Below, piece after piece: positions 33,972 to 46,688 of a stretch of DNA of 64,000 nt. A program made the position numbers and the translations under genes. The notes below the pieces were generated by a model. The model saw only the letters and a list, made by a program, of their open reading frames with translations. It was not told the DNA's origin and did not search any database. This stretch comes from Hymenochaete sp. R1. Its lineage: Eukaryota > Basidiomycota > Agaricomycetes > Hymenochaetales > Hymenochaetaceae. The stretch lies in assembly GCA_019400425.1 (NCBI GenBank), contig JAFREE010000029.1:1-64000 (forward strand). Direction: 5' to 3'. Within the stretch, counting starts at the first letter, position 1, and the number at the start of each line of letters is the position of its first letter.

Positions 33972-35719
33972 CTAAACATGATCATCCTCCGATATCCAAA
34001 TCGAAGTTCCAGCAGTAATGAACATCAAGTTCCCACCCGACTGCCCTTCTCCGTGGTCTCTACCTTTCGATTCGCCTTCGTCCGAGTCAACAATGCTCCC
34101 CGACGCCAATTTCTCCCTCAAATGTATCACGAGCCACGTGCCAATGAGGCAAGGAGCCCAGGTACCGCGACTCATCAGGCTCAGGATATTCAGGGGGAGG
34201 TTGTGGAGGAGTGTCGGGTCGGTGAATTGAGAAATGAGATGTAAGGTGAGAGTGGAGATAAGCCTGTCGACAGTCATGCATTGGCTTTTGTGAATATCCG
34301 GAATTATGAAAGCTGGCGGTAATTAAGACGGGCTTACCATGTTGCATATAAGGCTTGGTCCTGTATGAGAGTGCGGAGCAGCGGGAGACAACGGGTAGAC
34401 GCGAGTCTTTGGTCTTCTCTGTACCATCCATATGCTTTGAAAAGAACCAGGCTGGCGAGTGTCATTTCGAAGGCAAGCGGGAGAACGCTGGAAAGAGATT
34501 GATACCGTCAATCGGATTGAAACCCCATAAACTACTGTCTCTCATTCGACTCACCAGCGGAGCGTGATGAATGTAGCGTCCACACCATAACCGATCCAGC
34601 AGAAAGTATTCGCATTCAAAATTATTTCTGCTGGTAGTCAAAAGGAGCCCTCGTATGGACTCTTGTATCTGGTACGTACTTTCACGGGTCGCCAATGGAT
34701 AGATAATGATTAAGAAACTCCCTATCGCCTGGGCTGTAAGTGCAATACCTAGTACAATAGCGACTTGTTTGTCTGGAAGGAGTAAGTACCTATACGCTCT
34801 GCTTGACTAGAACAGTTATTGCTCACTTCCTGAAAATAGAGCGACGACTCTCCGAGAGAGTATATCTATTATCAGTGTGTAAGCGGTCAGGTTGATTGAG
34901 GCTCTGTCGCCGGATTGTCTACGGCAGTGACTTACAGTCGACTCCAACAAACGTAATACATTCTGACTCTCTTGAGTATGCTTTATTTGACGATTTACAG
35001 CGAATTTGATCCAACTCACCGGATACGAAGGAACCGATGAGAGAGAAAGAACCTAGATTGACCATTGGGAGTTAATGTTCTGGGCTCCTATTAGCAGGAT
35101 TGTACTCTCGCACATCTAGCGAAAGTTGTTCAATTTGACTTTTCCCAATCATATGAAAGTTATCAAAATAGACTTACAGTTCGGATTCAGGGTCGGTGAA
35201 CATCTCTAAAATGATAGGAATGAATTGAAAGAGAACAATTGATGCGGGGAAAACGTACGCCACAGAGACACGATAGTTGAAAAGAGGCCAAGATATTTTA
35301 TCTATCACGGAGATCAATCTGTGCTGGTCTCCGGTTAGAATGCTCTGAAGAGTACTCACGGTGACATAAGTAAATGTTATAGAGCTGAAGGACCTTTGCT
35401 TTTTATTGGGGTTTGAAATGTCAATGGAAGTTCATAACATCAAGAGTACTGGTCCAGTCATACCCAGATGAATTCGACCTATAACAGGATGATTCAGTTC
35501 ATGAAAGAACAGAAAACAATCAGAAACGCGACCGCAGATAACGAACCTCTTTGCCAATTCTCGTAACTGAAATCGCACCAAGTCTTGGTCAGAGTTTGAT
35601 GACGCAGTCAAACAGAGAGAAAGATAAAGTGCTCAACTAAAGGCATAAACAAGGATCGTTACGAGCGCTATCTGACATGCCAGGTCAGCCCTCCTCGTCG
35701 CTTCAACTAGTTCATGCAT
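33972..35719 (-). CDS. DUF6533-type multi-TM protein, copy A
   Basis: Starts at the ATG at 35719. The first four exons are 35638-35719, 35547-35566 (20 nt), 35464-35478 (15 nt) and 35360-35398 (39 nt). Together they spell the DUF6533 N-terminal signature A-C-Q-I-A-L-V-T-I-L-V-Y-A-F followed by K-E-V-E-F-I-W. Further downstream I recognise I-L-S-R-R-V-V-A-L-F-S-G, a TM exon near 34690-34760, L-F-K-A-Y-G-W-Y-R-E-D-Q (around 34400-34460) and a terminal exon ending at 33972 with C-L-I-G-T-W-L-V-I-H-L-R-E. These are all membrane-helix or loop elements of this agaricomycete-expanded family. The middle exons are not fully resolved. Function is unknown; a receptor-like seven-helix arrangement is commonly suggested by topology only. 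It lies head-to-tail with copy B. Confidence 0.8.
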
Positions 35720-35935
35720 ACGCCCATCATCCATTATCAGGGCAAAAACACAATGAACATCAACAAACGCCCTTCACACAAAGGCGCGAAGGTTGCACGG
35801 GACACCCTCTTTTCTCGTTGGATTGCGACGAGTCAACAACTGAGCGCTATATAAGATATACGAAATTTGACGCCAACGCCTATCAGGCCGCCATCGCATC
35901 AAGAAGTGGGACTGCCAATTCAGAAGATAAATATA

Positions 35936-37617
35936 TTACACGGGAGAAACCAATGAGCCTGGAGGCATTGTTGCACTGCTTCTCACGGTCCCTACCATTG
36001 GAATAGCAAATTCTATACCGCTTGCTTCACTTCTACTGCAGCCGGTAGGTAACTTCTCGGTATCCTTCTCCGCACACTCTCGTAGATGAAGGATAAACCA
36101 GCTTCCAATGAGACACGGTAACCATACACCATGTGCGATAACCCCGGCCATGCTCAAGGCAGTGATATGGAAGAGGCTTGGATCGTTGAACTGGGAGGAT
36201 AGGTGAATTGTCAAGCACATGACGACCCTGTTGAAACAGACATCAACGCCATATTTCGCAAAGATTCTATACAGCAGTCCAGCACTGACCATGAGAAATA
36301 AAGCACTTGATCCTCAACAAATGTCTTTAGCAGGCCACGGCGATGTGTAGACAAAATGTCATGGTCTTCCTTGTACCATTCATATGTCTTCCACAAAATC
36401 ATTGAAATAAGCAATGTCCCGAAAACCAGTGGCGACGCGCTAACGATCGAATTCGAATCTCTTTTCAGTCATCGATGGATATACGGGAAGATCTTTCAAA
36501 CCGCACCAGCGTAATGTAAGGTATGCAGCATTCACATTAGTCCCCAAGAGACAAAATGTATCCGGTTGAGCCGTTAAGTCTAAAAACTATTAACGGAAAA
36601 GTAGTATAAATAGCCTTGCCCACTTACCTCGATGCATCTCGAAAGGTAGAATGGCAACCAAGCAGCTGGCAGTTCCGTGGAAGAAAGTCAGAACATTCAG
36701 AATGATGGATAGTTTCCTGCCTAAGGTAGTTCAAAGACTGTTGCACTTATTGACTATGATGCTTACTTCCGGAAAACAGCGCGATAACCCTTTGCGAAAG
36801 AACATCTAAAGTGATACTTAGTCCCGCTTGTTCCAAATTTTTGTCGCTCAATCTCACAGTCTATGCTAATCATAGCGACTCCTTCTTCGAATTATAAGTC
36901 TTTTGACATGAGCTTAAACGAATGATATCTCTAGCTCACCTGCCATTAATGAACCGGTCACGGAAAATGTGCCTACCACGTCTCTATTAAATTAGTGATA
37001 GGCAAACACCCAGCATAGTGGATTACTTGCATCTAGTAATCTATGAGGGTTTCGTAGTTATCGGGTCATCGAAGCACTCACAACCAAGAATCCGCTTCTG
37101 CTGACATGTCTAATCATACGAAATGCCACGAAAATTAGAGCGTCTGCTTTCCAATGTGATGCTAAGAGCTTACGCCAAAGGCTCAGCACTGATGCGAATA
37201 TGCCCATGTAAGATATCTGACGATTGAAAATAAAAAAAAAGTTTGTGAGAGCTCGAATATACAAGAGATACGCGCACTCACTAAGAAATAAATGGCGGTA
37301 ACAAGCGTGAAGCGCCTTTTCTTTAAAAGAACATCGTTAGGTTATAGAATAACCTCTATCCCTTTCAGTTCGCACCCAGATAAACTCGGCCTGGATATTT
37401 GTGAGTAGAAGGTCCAAGCAAAAGAACAGCTGAAGGTACTTACTTCCTTGTCGATTCTCAAAACTAATAGTCAGGAGGTTCCGGTAAGGTAAGAGCATGA
37501 GATTATATGATGCACTCAACTATAAGCGTAAATGAGAAGCGTGCACATGGCCAACTGGCAAGCATAATCGTTTCTCTTCGCAGCTTGCACAAGATAGGCG
37601 CTCATAGCATCACCCAT
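35936..37617 (-). CDS. DUF6533-type multi-TM protein, copy B
   Basis: Starts at the ATG at 37617 with exons 37521-37617, 37444-37463 (20 nt), 37376-37390 (15 nt) and 37282-37320 (39 nt). These encode A-C-Q-L-A-M-C-T-L-L-I-Y-A-Y, I-D-K-E, A-E-F-I-W and K-R-R-F-T-L-V-T-A-I-Y-F-L, aligning residue for residue with copy A. Later elements also match: Q-R-V-I-A-L-F-S-G, then H-G-T-A-S-C-L-V-A-I-L-P-F near 36640-36720, L-W-K-T-Y-E-W-Y-K-E-D-H (about 36375-36410), and a last exon with C-L-I-G-S-W-F-I-L-H-L-R-E. It ends at 35936. The copies share gene structure but only moderate residue identity, so the duplication is not recent. Some internal splice sites remain unassigned. Confidence 0.8.
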
Positions 37618-38051
37618 AGCTGGTGAATCGTTTTTTCGTCCACCTAAACGTCCTGCTCGAGGTTCTGTCACAAGAAATATTACCTTGTTGTGTGGCCTAT
37701 ATAGTTAGAACTGGAGAGTTGTTACTCCTCGACGTTGATGATCACTAAGTCTTCGGAATGACGGAATCATTGTCCTTCCTGAAACATCGGCATCACCTTG
37801 AACATATCACGAAAAAGTAACAGATGTCGTTACGTTCATTGGATCAAGCGTATCAAATCGATTGTCAAATGTCCACGATGATATATGCACTGAAGAATGA
37901 CACAAAAGATGGGAAAAGGTGCGAAAAAGGTGCGACGGCAGTGGAAAAAGAAACTAAAAAGAGAAGGAAGAGCCAATAGAAAGCAAAATCCGCACTGTCT
38001 GAAGATGTTCACTACTATCAACGTCCCACGACCCAAATCTTACTAAGTCGA
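37618..38051. other. Spacer between CHS7 and DUF6533 copy B
   Basis: The 3' flank of CHS7 and the promoter of DUF6533 copy B. No gene seen. Confidence 0.5.
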
Positions 38052-39371
38052 TCAGTACCTCTCCGACGACGGTGGATATCCGCGCGCTCCGGCTTGACCT
38101 GGACGGCCGTAAAGTTGTTGGCCACTTACGCCGCCTACAAGACTTGCAGGAGCAGCGGCGCCACTTCCAGCGTGATAGTAGCTGCTCGTATCTTCTTCCG
38201 AGTAATCGTTTGCCAGTAAAGGGTCTTTCACTTCCCATACGGCCGCCTTGCTTCCGACGGAGAATTCGAGGTCTTCCTTCGTGATACTATCCCAGTACTT
38301 GTAGACCATCATAACACTAAGCAGGATGCAGAGCGTAAAGACAAAGAGACCATCGATGTAATGATCAACGTGGTCGCAGATGGTGATCGAGAAGCCAAAA
38401 AGCACGATTTGGGCGATCACGAAGAAAGCAGTTCCAAAGATGATATCGCCTATGGGCCAACGGTCTTCGAGTGTTCGAAACACAAGGATGAATTGTGAAA
38501 CGATGTAGACCACGGAACAGATAAGGGGCCAGAGGATGTAAATGATCCATAAACCGATTGGATTTGTGTACTTGAAGCCAGCAAATTGCTCGAAAGTGGC
38601 GATGGCGATGAAAAAGCTTACACCCCAAACAGCGAGGCACGAAAGGCGGAGCAGCTATATGTGTGTTTGTCAACATTCATGAACGAGCGATGAAAGAGTT
38701 CAGCCCACCCAAAGAGACAATGGAGTTCCGTCCTCAGCGAATTGGAATCCGATGAAGCCGTTGATTAATAGACATGTGAACGTTGCTTCAACAAAACCCG
38801 TATATATGGCTGTAAACCACTAAGGATGCAACTTTTGGTCAGCCAACAATTGAGACAACCGAGAACATACACCCACCATGTAGACCGAGCTCGAAGTGGG
38901 TATGATGCCCGAGTCCAAGAAAATGGCCAAAAGTTCGACGATTGCAAACATATAAAAAAACATGAGAACCTCTTTCCGACCTGAAATGAATATAAGTCAG
39001 TGGAATTTGACACATTAGAGAACATGAAAAGATCTTTCTCTGGCATGAGAGGTCGCTGCTTTTCAGTAGAATATAACTCACCGACAGCAGTGTATTTACT
39101 CCGAATATGATAAATCATTATGGCGGTCATGATAATAGCGACGATATGAATAAAACATGTTGCTAACAAAGTCCCCAGGCTTCAGTAAAATAAAATAACT
39201 TGGCGCAACGACTGATGGTGACGTACATGGCTGGAAAATAAGCGTGCCGCCCAGGTCAACGTTCCGACTATAGCACGATGGCTCAACACCTTGGTCACTC
39301 TCAACTAACGGGCAGATGACCAAAGGCGCAGTTTCACAGATGCCTTGGAAAGAACCGAACTGGATCGTCAT
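38052..39371 (-). CDS. CHS7: Chitin synthase export chaperone Chs7
   Basis: Five exons (39227-39371, 39082-39162, 38877-38980, 38709-38819, 38052-38654) give 347 residues in a continuous frame. Chs7 is an ER multi-spanning protein that lets chitin synthase III leave the ER for the cell surface. Family hallmarks: F-G-S-F-Q-G-I-C-E near the start, [43 protein letters not shown]-like [25 protein letters not shown], and Y-I-D-G-L-F with [16 protein letters not shown]. Seven hydrophobic helices are visible. The C-terminal tail is Gly/Ser-rich and likely cytosolic. Length and motif order are normal for the family. Confidence 0.97.
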
Positions 39372-40744
39372 TGTGGGTTCGCCTCTTGAAGTCGTCTCAG
39401 AGGGGCTTATCCTCTCCTAACCGGCCAGGAAACCGTCGTAATTTATTCAGAGAACAAAGACCACTGCGCAGAGAGGTGAAAGAGTGTGCGTTGAGGCGCC
39501 GTGTTGGCGTGTAATGCGAGAGGGGCAGGGTACGATGTGGTGGAAGGAGAGGTATGGACGACGTCGAGGGCTTGTTGGTGAACGTGGGTACCGATGGGGA
39601 TGGGGGTCGACACTGGGTCGACGAACCGCATTTGGTAGTGCACGCACGTGACAAAATGTGGCGTTCAAGAGCCACGAGCCAAAAATAAAGTCCCCTTCTC
39701 TTTGACTTCTCACTTCACTTGGTTTTAAAACACATCCTTTCAGACAAAAGGGGAATAGAAACGAAACGTCAGTGATGCGTAGGGACTCGTAAGATCTCAA
39801 GGTCGTACCGTGGCATATAATATTGTGCAACCAAGCTACACGATGGACATGATCGCAACAACCGACAATGGCAATCGAATTATCCGGACATGACGATGAA
39901 GCTCCCGTCTTTAGACAAATTATTCTTACACTCATCTGGGGAAAGGCTTCCGTTGCGTCTGAGATTAAACAAAATTAGGTGGAATCGTGTCCCGTCGCGC
40001 TAGGCCACGGAAGTTTTGCAGGACGATCGGTATATTCTCAGATGTCGGTGAGCTCGGCGATGGTGATATTGATTTGATTCGAGACAAAGGTAAGTGTGAG
40101 ATACCTAATCTTGTTCTATGTGTTCAATTTTGCAATTATATTTCCTCCTACTCGAGATATATCAGACATTAAAGGCCTTGGATAATAGCAGCATAGTCGG
40201 TGATGGTAGGTAGGACGTCAGGGTTGACGAGCTTTGTAATGGGACGATTGAAGTGTTACTGGATTATAATTGTGCTGCTATTCGCTCTCAAATTCTCGTT
40301 ATTCTACAACGCAATTCCTGTGCCCGTTATTTTGGGCACTGCGACTAATAGACTTCTGGAATAAATGCTACGAACTAAACGCAGGTACAAGCCATTCTTT
40401 TGTCAAAGCCATTCGATTGAAGTGGTTCACGGAGTTGAACGCTTTATGAGACTTTTCCCACGATTGCTTTCGCGCAGGCAGCGAGACACTCCGGCTCCTG
40501 GCTTTCTTTTCGACCGTCATCTCCAATCTCCACATCCATATTATCTTTCTTTCTTCTTTTGCAGGGACTTTGCTGCTGCCAAAATCGGCTGAATGACCGT
40601 ATTCAAACAAAGAAAGCAAGTATTTGATTTCTCATGCTGTTTCCGTCAATGAAACCACCTTCGTGAAAAAACGCACGTTCAATTTGGACCTAGAGCTAAT
40701 ATGCAATACGACTATTACACAAAGGTCTGAAACCCCTTTTGCAT
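39372..40744. promoter_or_regulatory. Divergent upstream region of CHS7 and the 40745 gene
   Basis: The 1.4 kb between two divergent starts. Minus-strand ORFs at 39397-39935 overlap in several frames without domain content. Promoter function is inferred from position only. Confidence 0.4.
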
Positions 40745-41419
40745 ATGCGAGAATGGAGAGAGGCTGGGCTGGGGAAGGCGTCGACAAGGCCACGTATTCA
40801 GACGCATTGTCAAGGGACTTTGATATGGATGTGCCACTATCGATCCGAGGTCACGCAGTTCGAATGGCAAGTCACGGTGAACGTAGCCACTTCGTACCCT
40901 TTTATCTCTCATCGCAAAACCATGCGCAATACATCGGCGGACGTAATGTTCATCAAATGGAGGCTTTTCTCCGGAAAGGACGACGCGCAAACCCGTGGAC
41001 TTGTGTATCGATACACCAAGCGTCTGACTTCCGATCTCAGTACCATTAAGTCACTGAGAAGTGGCCATACTACCCCAGTCCAGTTCCCACCCAAAGTGAG
41101 TAATCAAGGACGCCCGCAGGCTTATTGAGCCTTCGGCGCTAGTTTGGGCTGATACTTCTTTTATTTCAGAGCGCGTTGTTTCAAGAAGTGATGATGCCCT
41201 TTCAATTTGTGTTGACAATCCATCGTCCGTGGAGTCTCTAATTCCACGGGTTTGTGTGTCATTTCTGAGCGGTGCATCCAGGATTCAATTTCCATCTGCG
41301 AATTACATAAATCAGCTTGAGGTGAGTATATTGGGTCCAATATAGAACAAGTGAGCACTTCAACCGAGACCTTTGTTAAATAGGATAAGGAACTATTGCT
41401 GCTCGACGCAATGGATTGA
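40745..41419 (+). CDS. Uncharacterised three-exon protein
   Basis: Exons 40745-41095, 41172-41321 and 41384-41419 keep one frame and give 178 residues. The second junction uses the acceptor ending CAGAG at 41171; the acceptor two bases earlier would terminate the frame after 25 codons. The N-terminal exon is basic and contains a beta-type stretch (T-Q-F-E-W-Q-V-T-V-N-V, then V-M-F-I-K-W-R-L-F-S-G-K). The C-terminal part is acidic/polar (D-D-A-L-S-I-C-V-D-N-P-S-S-V-E-S) and ends with a helical D-K-E-L-L-L-L-D-A-M-D. No family is recognised. The start may lie further upstream in an unrecognised exon. Support comes from composition and phase agreement only. Confidence 0.5.
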
Positions 41420-41476
41420 AGTTTCGTGTGCATCCGCACACATTCGAATATAACGCAATATAAAGACGAACGTGGA

Positions 41477-41958
41477 TTACCAGTCTTTCAACACGTGAAA
41501 ATCGTCACGGTGTTCAGAAAGAGAGCATAAAGGTACCAACTCTGTTAGTTCACTTTGACTAATCACTGTCTCAACGGAGAAAGAGGGGTTTCGCGAACTA
41601 ACTTGTGGATCCATAAGGGACGCCAGCTCCGAAATTCCTTTGCAGCCGGAGCATGCGGGAATGTGAAAGAACTTATCAGATGACAAAGTGTAATAAGCCG
41701 ATGCTTCAAACCGGCGTGATGGTGCGGCGGAACTGCGTCAGAGACTGGGACGGGGATGTATGGTAAGAGATGCGGTATCGAACTATCGCTCGCTCCGGGC
41801 TGAAGGCTACACCGCTGGCACAGGTCCGAAGGGACACAGTACAGCGCCACCTGTAGTAATGCTAGATACGCGTTGAGATGAGCCTTGGATTTATGAAGGT
41901 GGATTTGAATGAATACTAGAGGCAAGTTCCGGATCGCCCTCTCTAACTCCTTTTGCAT
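41477..41958 (-). CDS. Possible small gene, model uncertain
   Basis: Two overlapping minus-strand open stretches have protein-like composition. The 41563-41958 frame begins M-Q-K-E-L-E-R-A-I-R-N-L-P and is helical and leucine-rich. A second frame, from an acceptor-like site near 41740 down to 41477, contains A-C-S-G-C-K-G-I-S-E-L-A-S-L and ends at a stop. They could be successive exons of one gene on the minus strand, but I could not find an in-phase junction. No function is assigned. Confidence 0.3.
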
Positions 41959-41959
41959 C

Positions 41960-44900
41960 CTCGTCGTATTCCGAATTGAAGATAAGATTTGATATCAGAT
42001 GTACTACGCGGACTTTGATTGTTTTTCATTTCAACATATTTGCATGTGCGAGGCGTGGATCGTGATAGTTATACTGAATCAAGCGTCCAATGGAATGGGA
42101 AGGCATGGGCGCCAAGTCGATTTCGGTCTCTGCCACAGTCGTTTGCGCCTCAGATGCACGTCGGTTGAAATCCAAAAATAGCGTTCTCACTCAGCATTTT
42201 CTTCCGCCGGGTCGGGTAATTTCTACATTGAATTTTTGAGATTGTTGCCTTTTAGCTAACATCCTCCATAGGCAAGAAAAAAAATCTCAGGAAGTCATAA
42301 CTCTCCTATTCGATATCACAAGGCCTCAGATACAGCTTCAAAGGTTTGTTGATCCGAATCTTTACGAGTAGCCAGAGCTTAACAAGGTTAGATGTCTCGG
42401 GATGACCATTTATCAACACCACATATCGTGCTTCGCATTTGGGGACAAATATTTTCTTGAACGACACTTATCGACGTTTCTAGGGTTATTTTCTGGATCG
42501 TCTGAAGTGTTGACCGAATGCACGGTGTGCGGTACATGGTCAGCGCAGTCAGCGCCACCAGAGATCAGAACTGAGCTCCGGTGTGCTGTCTTCTCTCTTT
42601 GAGTTCTATTGCAAGGGACGGTGCGCGTGCTTTCCGCTTACTGAAATCTGAATGTGTTTACGCTGCCTAGAATTAATATTGTTCCGGGCTTACTTCAAGC
42701 GGACAAAGAAAGAAGGAAACCGCTGTTACCCAGATAGGTTCACTGTCCCATCCAGGTTCGTGCTGTCATGCGCTTGTCAGTCCCACGAGCACCAAGCTCA
42801 AGGAGTTCTCTTTCTACCACCCTCGAATGGGCGGATATTAAACGGATTCTGCAAGGAGCTTCTAGGCGCCACATGGGGTCTATTCTGCGTAGGTTTCCGC
42901 TGTGCGCCCATACATTAAAAAAATGAATGGCCGCTTGGGAGAAGAACACAAGTGCGAGCGCTGCTGGTGCCTGTGCACCGTCATTCGAGCCACTGGGGAT
43001 GAGTTTTTGCGATATCGATGTCAGGATTTGATATCTTTGAGACACCCGACAAACGGATTGCATTGAAAGGGTCGCGTTATCCTATTCATATGGATGCTGA
43101 GCTGCGGCCCGAAGTTGGCTCAGCGCTTAAGTCCTCAGCCTCAGCCATATTAATATTTTCCCGCATGCGAGATTGCTCAAAGTAGCGGTGGAAGCATCGT
43201 AGGGAATGTAGACCAAAAAAAATTCATCGGCACCTGTACACACTCTGTACACCTGTTGCGCTACAACATATTCATGATATGAAGCGGAAGTATGGCATCA
43301 ATCGATTATAAGGTGACACCAGTAACACTCGCCTACTGAACGGCTATTTGCTTCGAAATTGACGCCTGGCGGTGCATTTGAACTCCTTTAAGCAAGTGTG
43401 ACCTCTTTGTCAATGCAACGCTTGGAAATCGTTCGTCTTGTTGTCTTTCTTTTCTGCTCCGCTATTGCGGACACTGACCTAGAAACGCGGCAGGCTGGCG
43501 GGATTACTTCATGCTCTACATCTTCTTGATTTCGGTCCAATCATCTTCGCGACCAACTTATACTTCGGATACGTGCCGGTGCATCCGGCGCCAGGGAGCG
43601 AGAGATGGAATGCACTCAGAAGCCGGAGAAGCATTTCATCAGTGAACATTCTTGGAAAGAGTGGATCCGGGGAGAATGCTCAGCTAGGGAAGTAGAGCTA
43701 GTAGAGCGGAGGCACGAGTCGACGCAAAATTATAAGGTCGGTCGCGTGCAAGGACGTGCCTTACGGTTAGCGAGACCCACTCACTTCGGGCCGCGAGAGG
43801 CGCGACCCAAAGCGTTCGTAGTACCGGTACAGAGCTAGTCCTTGTCCGGCATCAAACTATCGAGCTCATCTGGTATATGGCTCCGAATCCAAGCACACCA
43901 ATATTGTTACCACACGCAAGCACGACAGCCGAGTGGAGGCCGGTCCTGCCATAGAGCCCTTAGGATATCGATCCTTTCAACTCACCCGCATCGAACGGGA
44001 GGCGAGTGCATGGCGGCACGATTGGGTTAGGTTGCCGCAAAGACGCCCAGTTTCTTCAAATTTTCCTCTGTTGTAATGTGCCCGCATTTGAATAGCGCGT
44101 TTTCCATTCCAAGTGAGTTTCTTCCAGAACCTCCCTTCACCTCTTGCCGGGAAATGCATCGCATCGAACGAACGTGAATGAATGCGCGTTAGCATGCTAT
44201 GCGCCCGTTACTTTCATCCGTCAACCCGACGCCTCCGGCGCCTGATAGGGGGAGGCCCTGCCCTGCCGCCTTGAGATTCAATGAGAAGAAGAGAAGAGAA
44301 GCCCTGTGCATTCTTGCGATCCGCTCCGTGACCGTTCTAACTTCACCCGACGCGCAAAAAGAGAAGAGTCGGCTTTTGAAATCTTCATCCAACGACTCTT
44401 TCTAGATCGCTACTCGTCGATGTCTAAGTAGGGTAGGGTGGAATAGAATAGAATATGGACGCCCATCCATCTGCGATTCTGCGATACATTTTCTGGTGAC
44501 GTCGCATGGTCGTCTTTGGCCCAGCGTCCCGCCTCGGGCGGCGCAGCAAGCACCGCTCTTCTCTTGTCTGAAATTTTGGACGACAAGAACGTTCGTCCAG
44601 GCGCCGACAGCTTCAGCGGCGTCGCCGAACTCGAGCGCCCTGGATCCGTGATTTCCATGTGACGTGACGACGTTCACCAGTCACCAACAGGCTGAGATTC
44701 GATGGCCGCCGTCGTGTATCGACGCCGTGACAACCGACGATACCCGAATGAATAGTGACTTACGCAGCCCGACGCGGACCCTGTCCAGTGTTAGTCCATA
44801 CTTACTTGCTTACTTACTCTTACTCAGACTTAGCAAGACTTGCCAGCGGGTACCTGGATTCCAGAAGAAGACGAAAATGTTCGAAAGTGCACTGGCTTTT

Positions 44901-46688
44901 TTCACCGGTCCTCAAATGGGTCGGAAATCTGAAACTGAAACAGCCTGAGTAAGGAAATTTGATTCATATTTGTATTTGTACTAGGCCCGTCGGCGCAACA
45001 AACAGCAAACAGCCCTCACAACGACTTACGAAATTGTATTGTATTAATATTATATTGAGTCACCCCCACCGCCCCTAACACATTGCCGACCTTTTTGCTT
45101 GTGCTTGTGTGTGAAGAATGAAATCGGACGACTGGGCGGGAAAAAAATCTCGGCCGACCAGCACCAGCACCAGTGCTAAGCTAAGCGCTCGCAAATCTAT
45201 TCTGGCGCCCGTCGCGATAATTGCGTTCCGTCCAGTATCCCGTATCTACATATATCCGCGTAGTACTACCCAATACCAGCTAGCGCTGTGTATTAATATT
45301 GTAAGTCCAGGTTGAATTAATATTCTCTTCACTTTCTTATTCCTTATTCACAAGCTTCGTGTGCTCTCCTTTCGATTCACTCACTTTATCACGCTCCCAC
45401 TCCTAAGCTTAAGATAAACTCCACCAGCATATAATGATAATGATGATATTACTAGTAACTAACCAGTATATCGTGTTGTGTTCGCCACCTTCCGGTCTCA
45501 CATCCAGTCGGATTCAATCCCACAACGACCAACGAACAGCGAACTACGAAAAAGGGTCTTTTCGTTAACACTGATTGACACTAGTACTGATATTGACGCC
45601 ATAAGGACACTGATAACATCGCATCACCACTATGAAATTGCAATTGCAATCGCGATCGTAATGGTAATGGTAAGAGTGGTGGTAAGGGAAAGGGTACGGT
45701 AAGGTAACGCTAGGAACTCGAAAAGCGAAAAGCGAAAAACGGAAAACGGAAAACGAAAAGCGGAGTGTAAAGTGTAGAGTTAAAGAGGGAATATACGAAT
45801 AAGGCTTGGGTAGAGTAGTAATAGAGGTAGGCGAGATTGTGAAAGTGTAGTATGCTTTGATTACTTGAATCGCTTGATGCTTGGATATTGGATATTGGAT
45901 ACTGTGTAAGGTGGATGGACAGAACAAACAGAATAAACAGAATAAACAGAACGAGAGGAAGACAGCAGAAGAAACGAAACGAAATAGAGAGAAAAAAGGA
46001 AAAGAGATGAGATGAATTGTAAATGTAGATATGACATGCGAAGAGTGGATGTGTGGGTATGGCGATATGGCGATATGGTGCTGGTGCTGATGGATTTCGT
46101 TATATGGAAACGTACCGTACGTATTACTAATGCTACGAGAAACAAAAACAAAAACAAAAAAAAACCGAAAACCGAAAAACGAAAAAAAAAGTCTTCGAAG
46201 GGAAAAAAATTGCGAAGGATGCTACGATACGAATGTGGGGGGGCTGGGGCTGGGGTAACGCGGAAAAATGTCTGGTACGGACAAGAGTGAAGCGTAAGAG
46301 TCGAGAGTTGAAAGTTGAAATGTCAAGTCTTTTTATGCATTGCGCATTGCTGAGGATCGTTGAAGATGCATTGAGAGATGAAAAAGAAGAAGAAAAAAAG
46401 GGGGGGGGGGGAGGTAGAGAAGAGGAAGGCGTAAGGCGGGGTAAAAAGTAAAAGTAAAAGTAGTGCGTAACATTGATGAAAATGAAAATGAACAGAACCG
46501 CAGAACCGAATGAGACGGTGAGAGAGAGAAAGGAGAGAGAAAAGAACTGGGAAACCCGAGCGCGAGTACGAGTACGGAAAGAGAAGAGGATGGCCAGCAC
46601 GAGAAATAACAAAACACGGAAACACGAAGGGAGAAATTGAAGGAAGGAGCACACAACACCAACATCTCAACCCCTCACCTTAAGCATC
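41960..46688. other. 4.7-kb gene-poor region
   Basis: No ORF on either strand shows domain content or joins plausibly to a neighbour. The left part has mixed composition, and short ORFs near 42650, 43605 and 44400 look random. From about 45400 to 46680 the plus strand is purine-rich and low-complexity (AAAAGCG/AAAACGG-type repeats near 45720-45765, a 12-G run at 46400-46411). This probably includes the 3'UTR of the cyclin gene. Confidence 0.45.

Noticed and set aside
44402..44677. 91-codon minus-strand Gly/Ala-rich ORF
   Set aside because: GC-rich stretch without any motif or splice partner. Likely chance.
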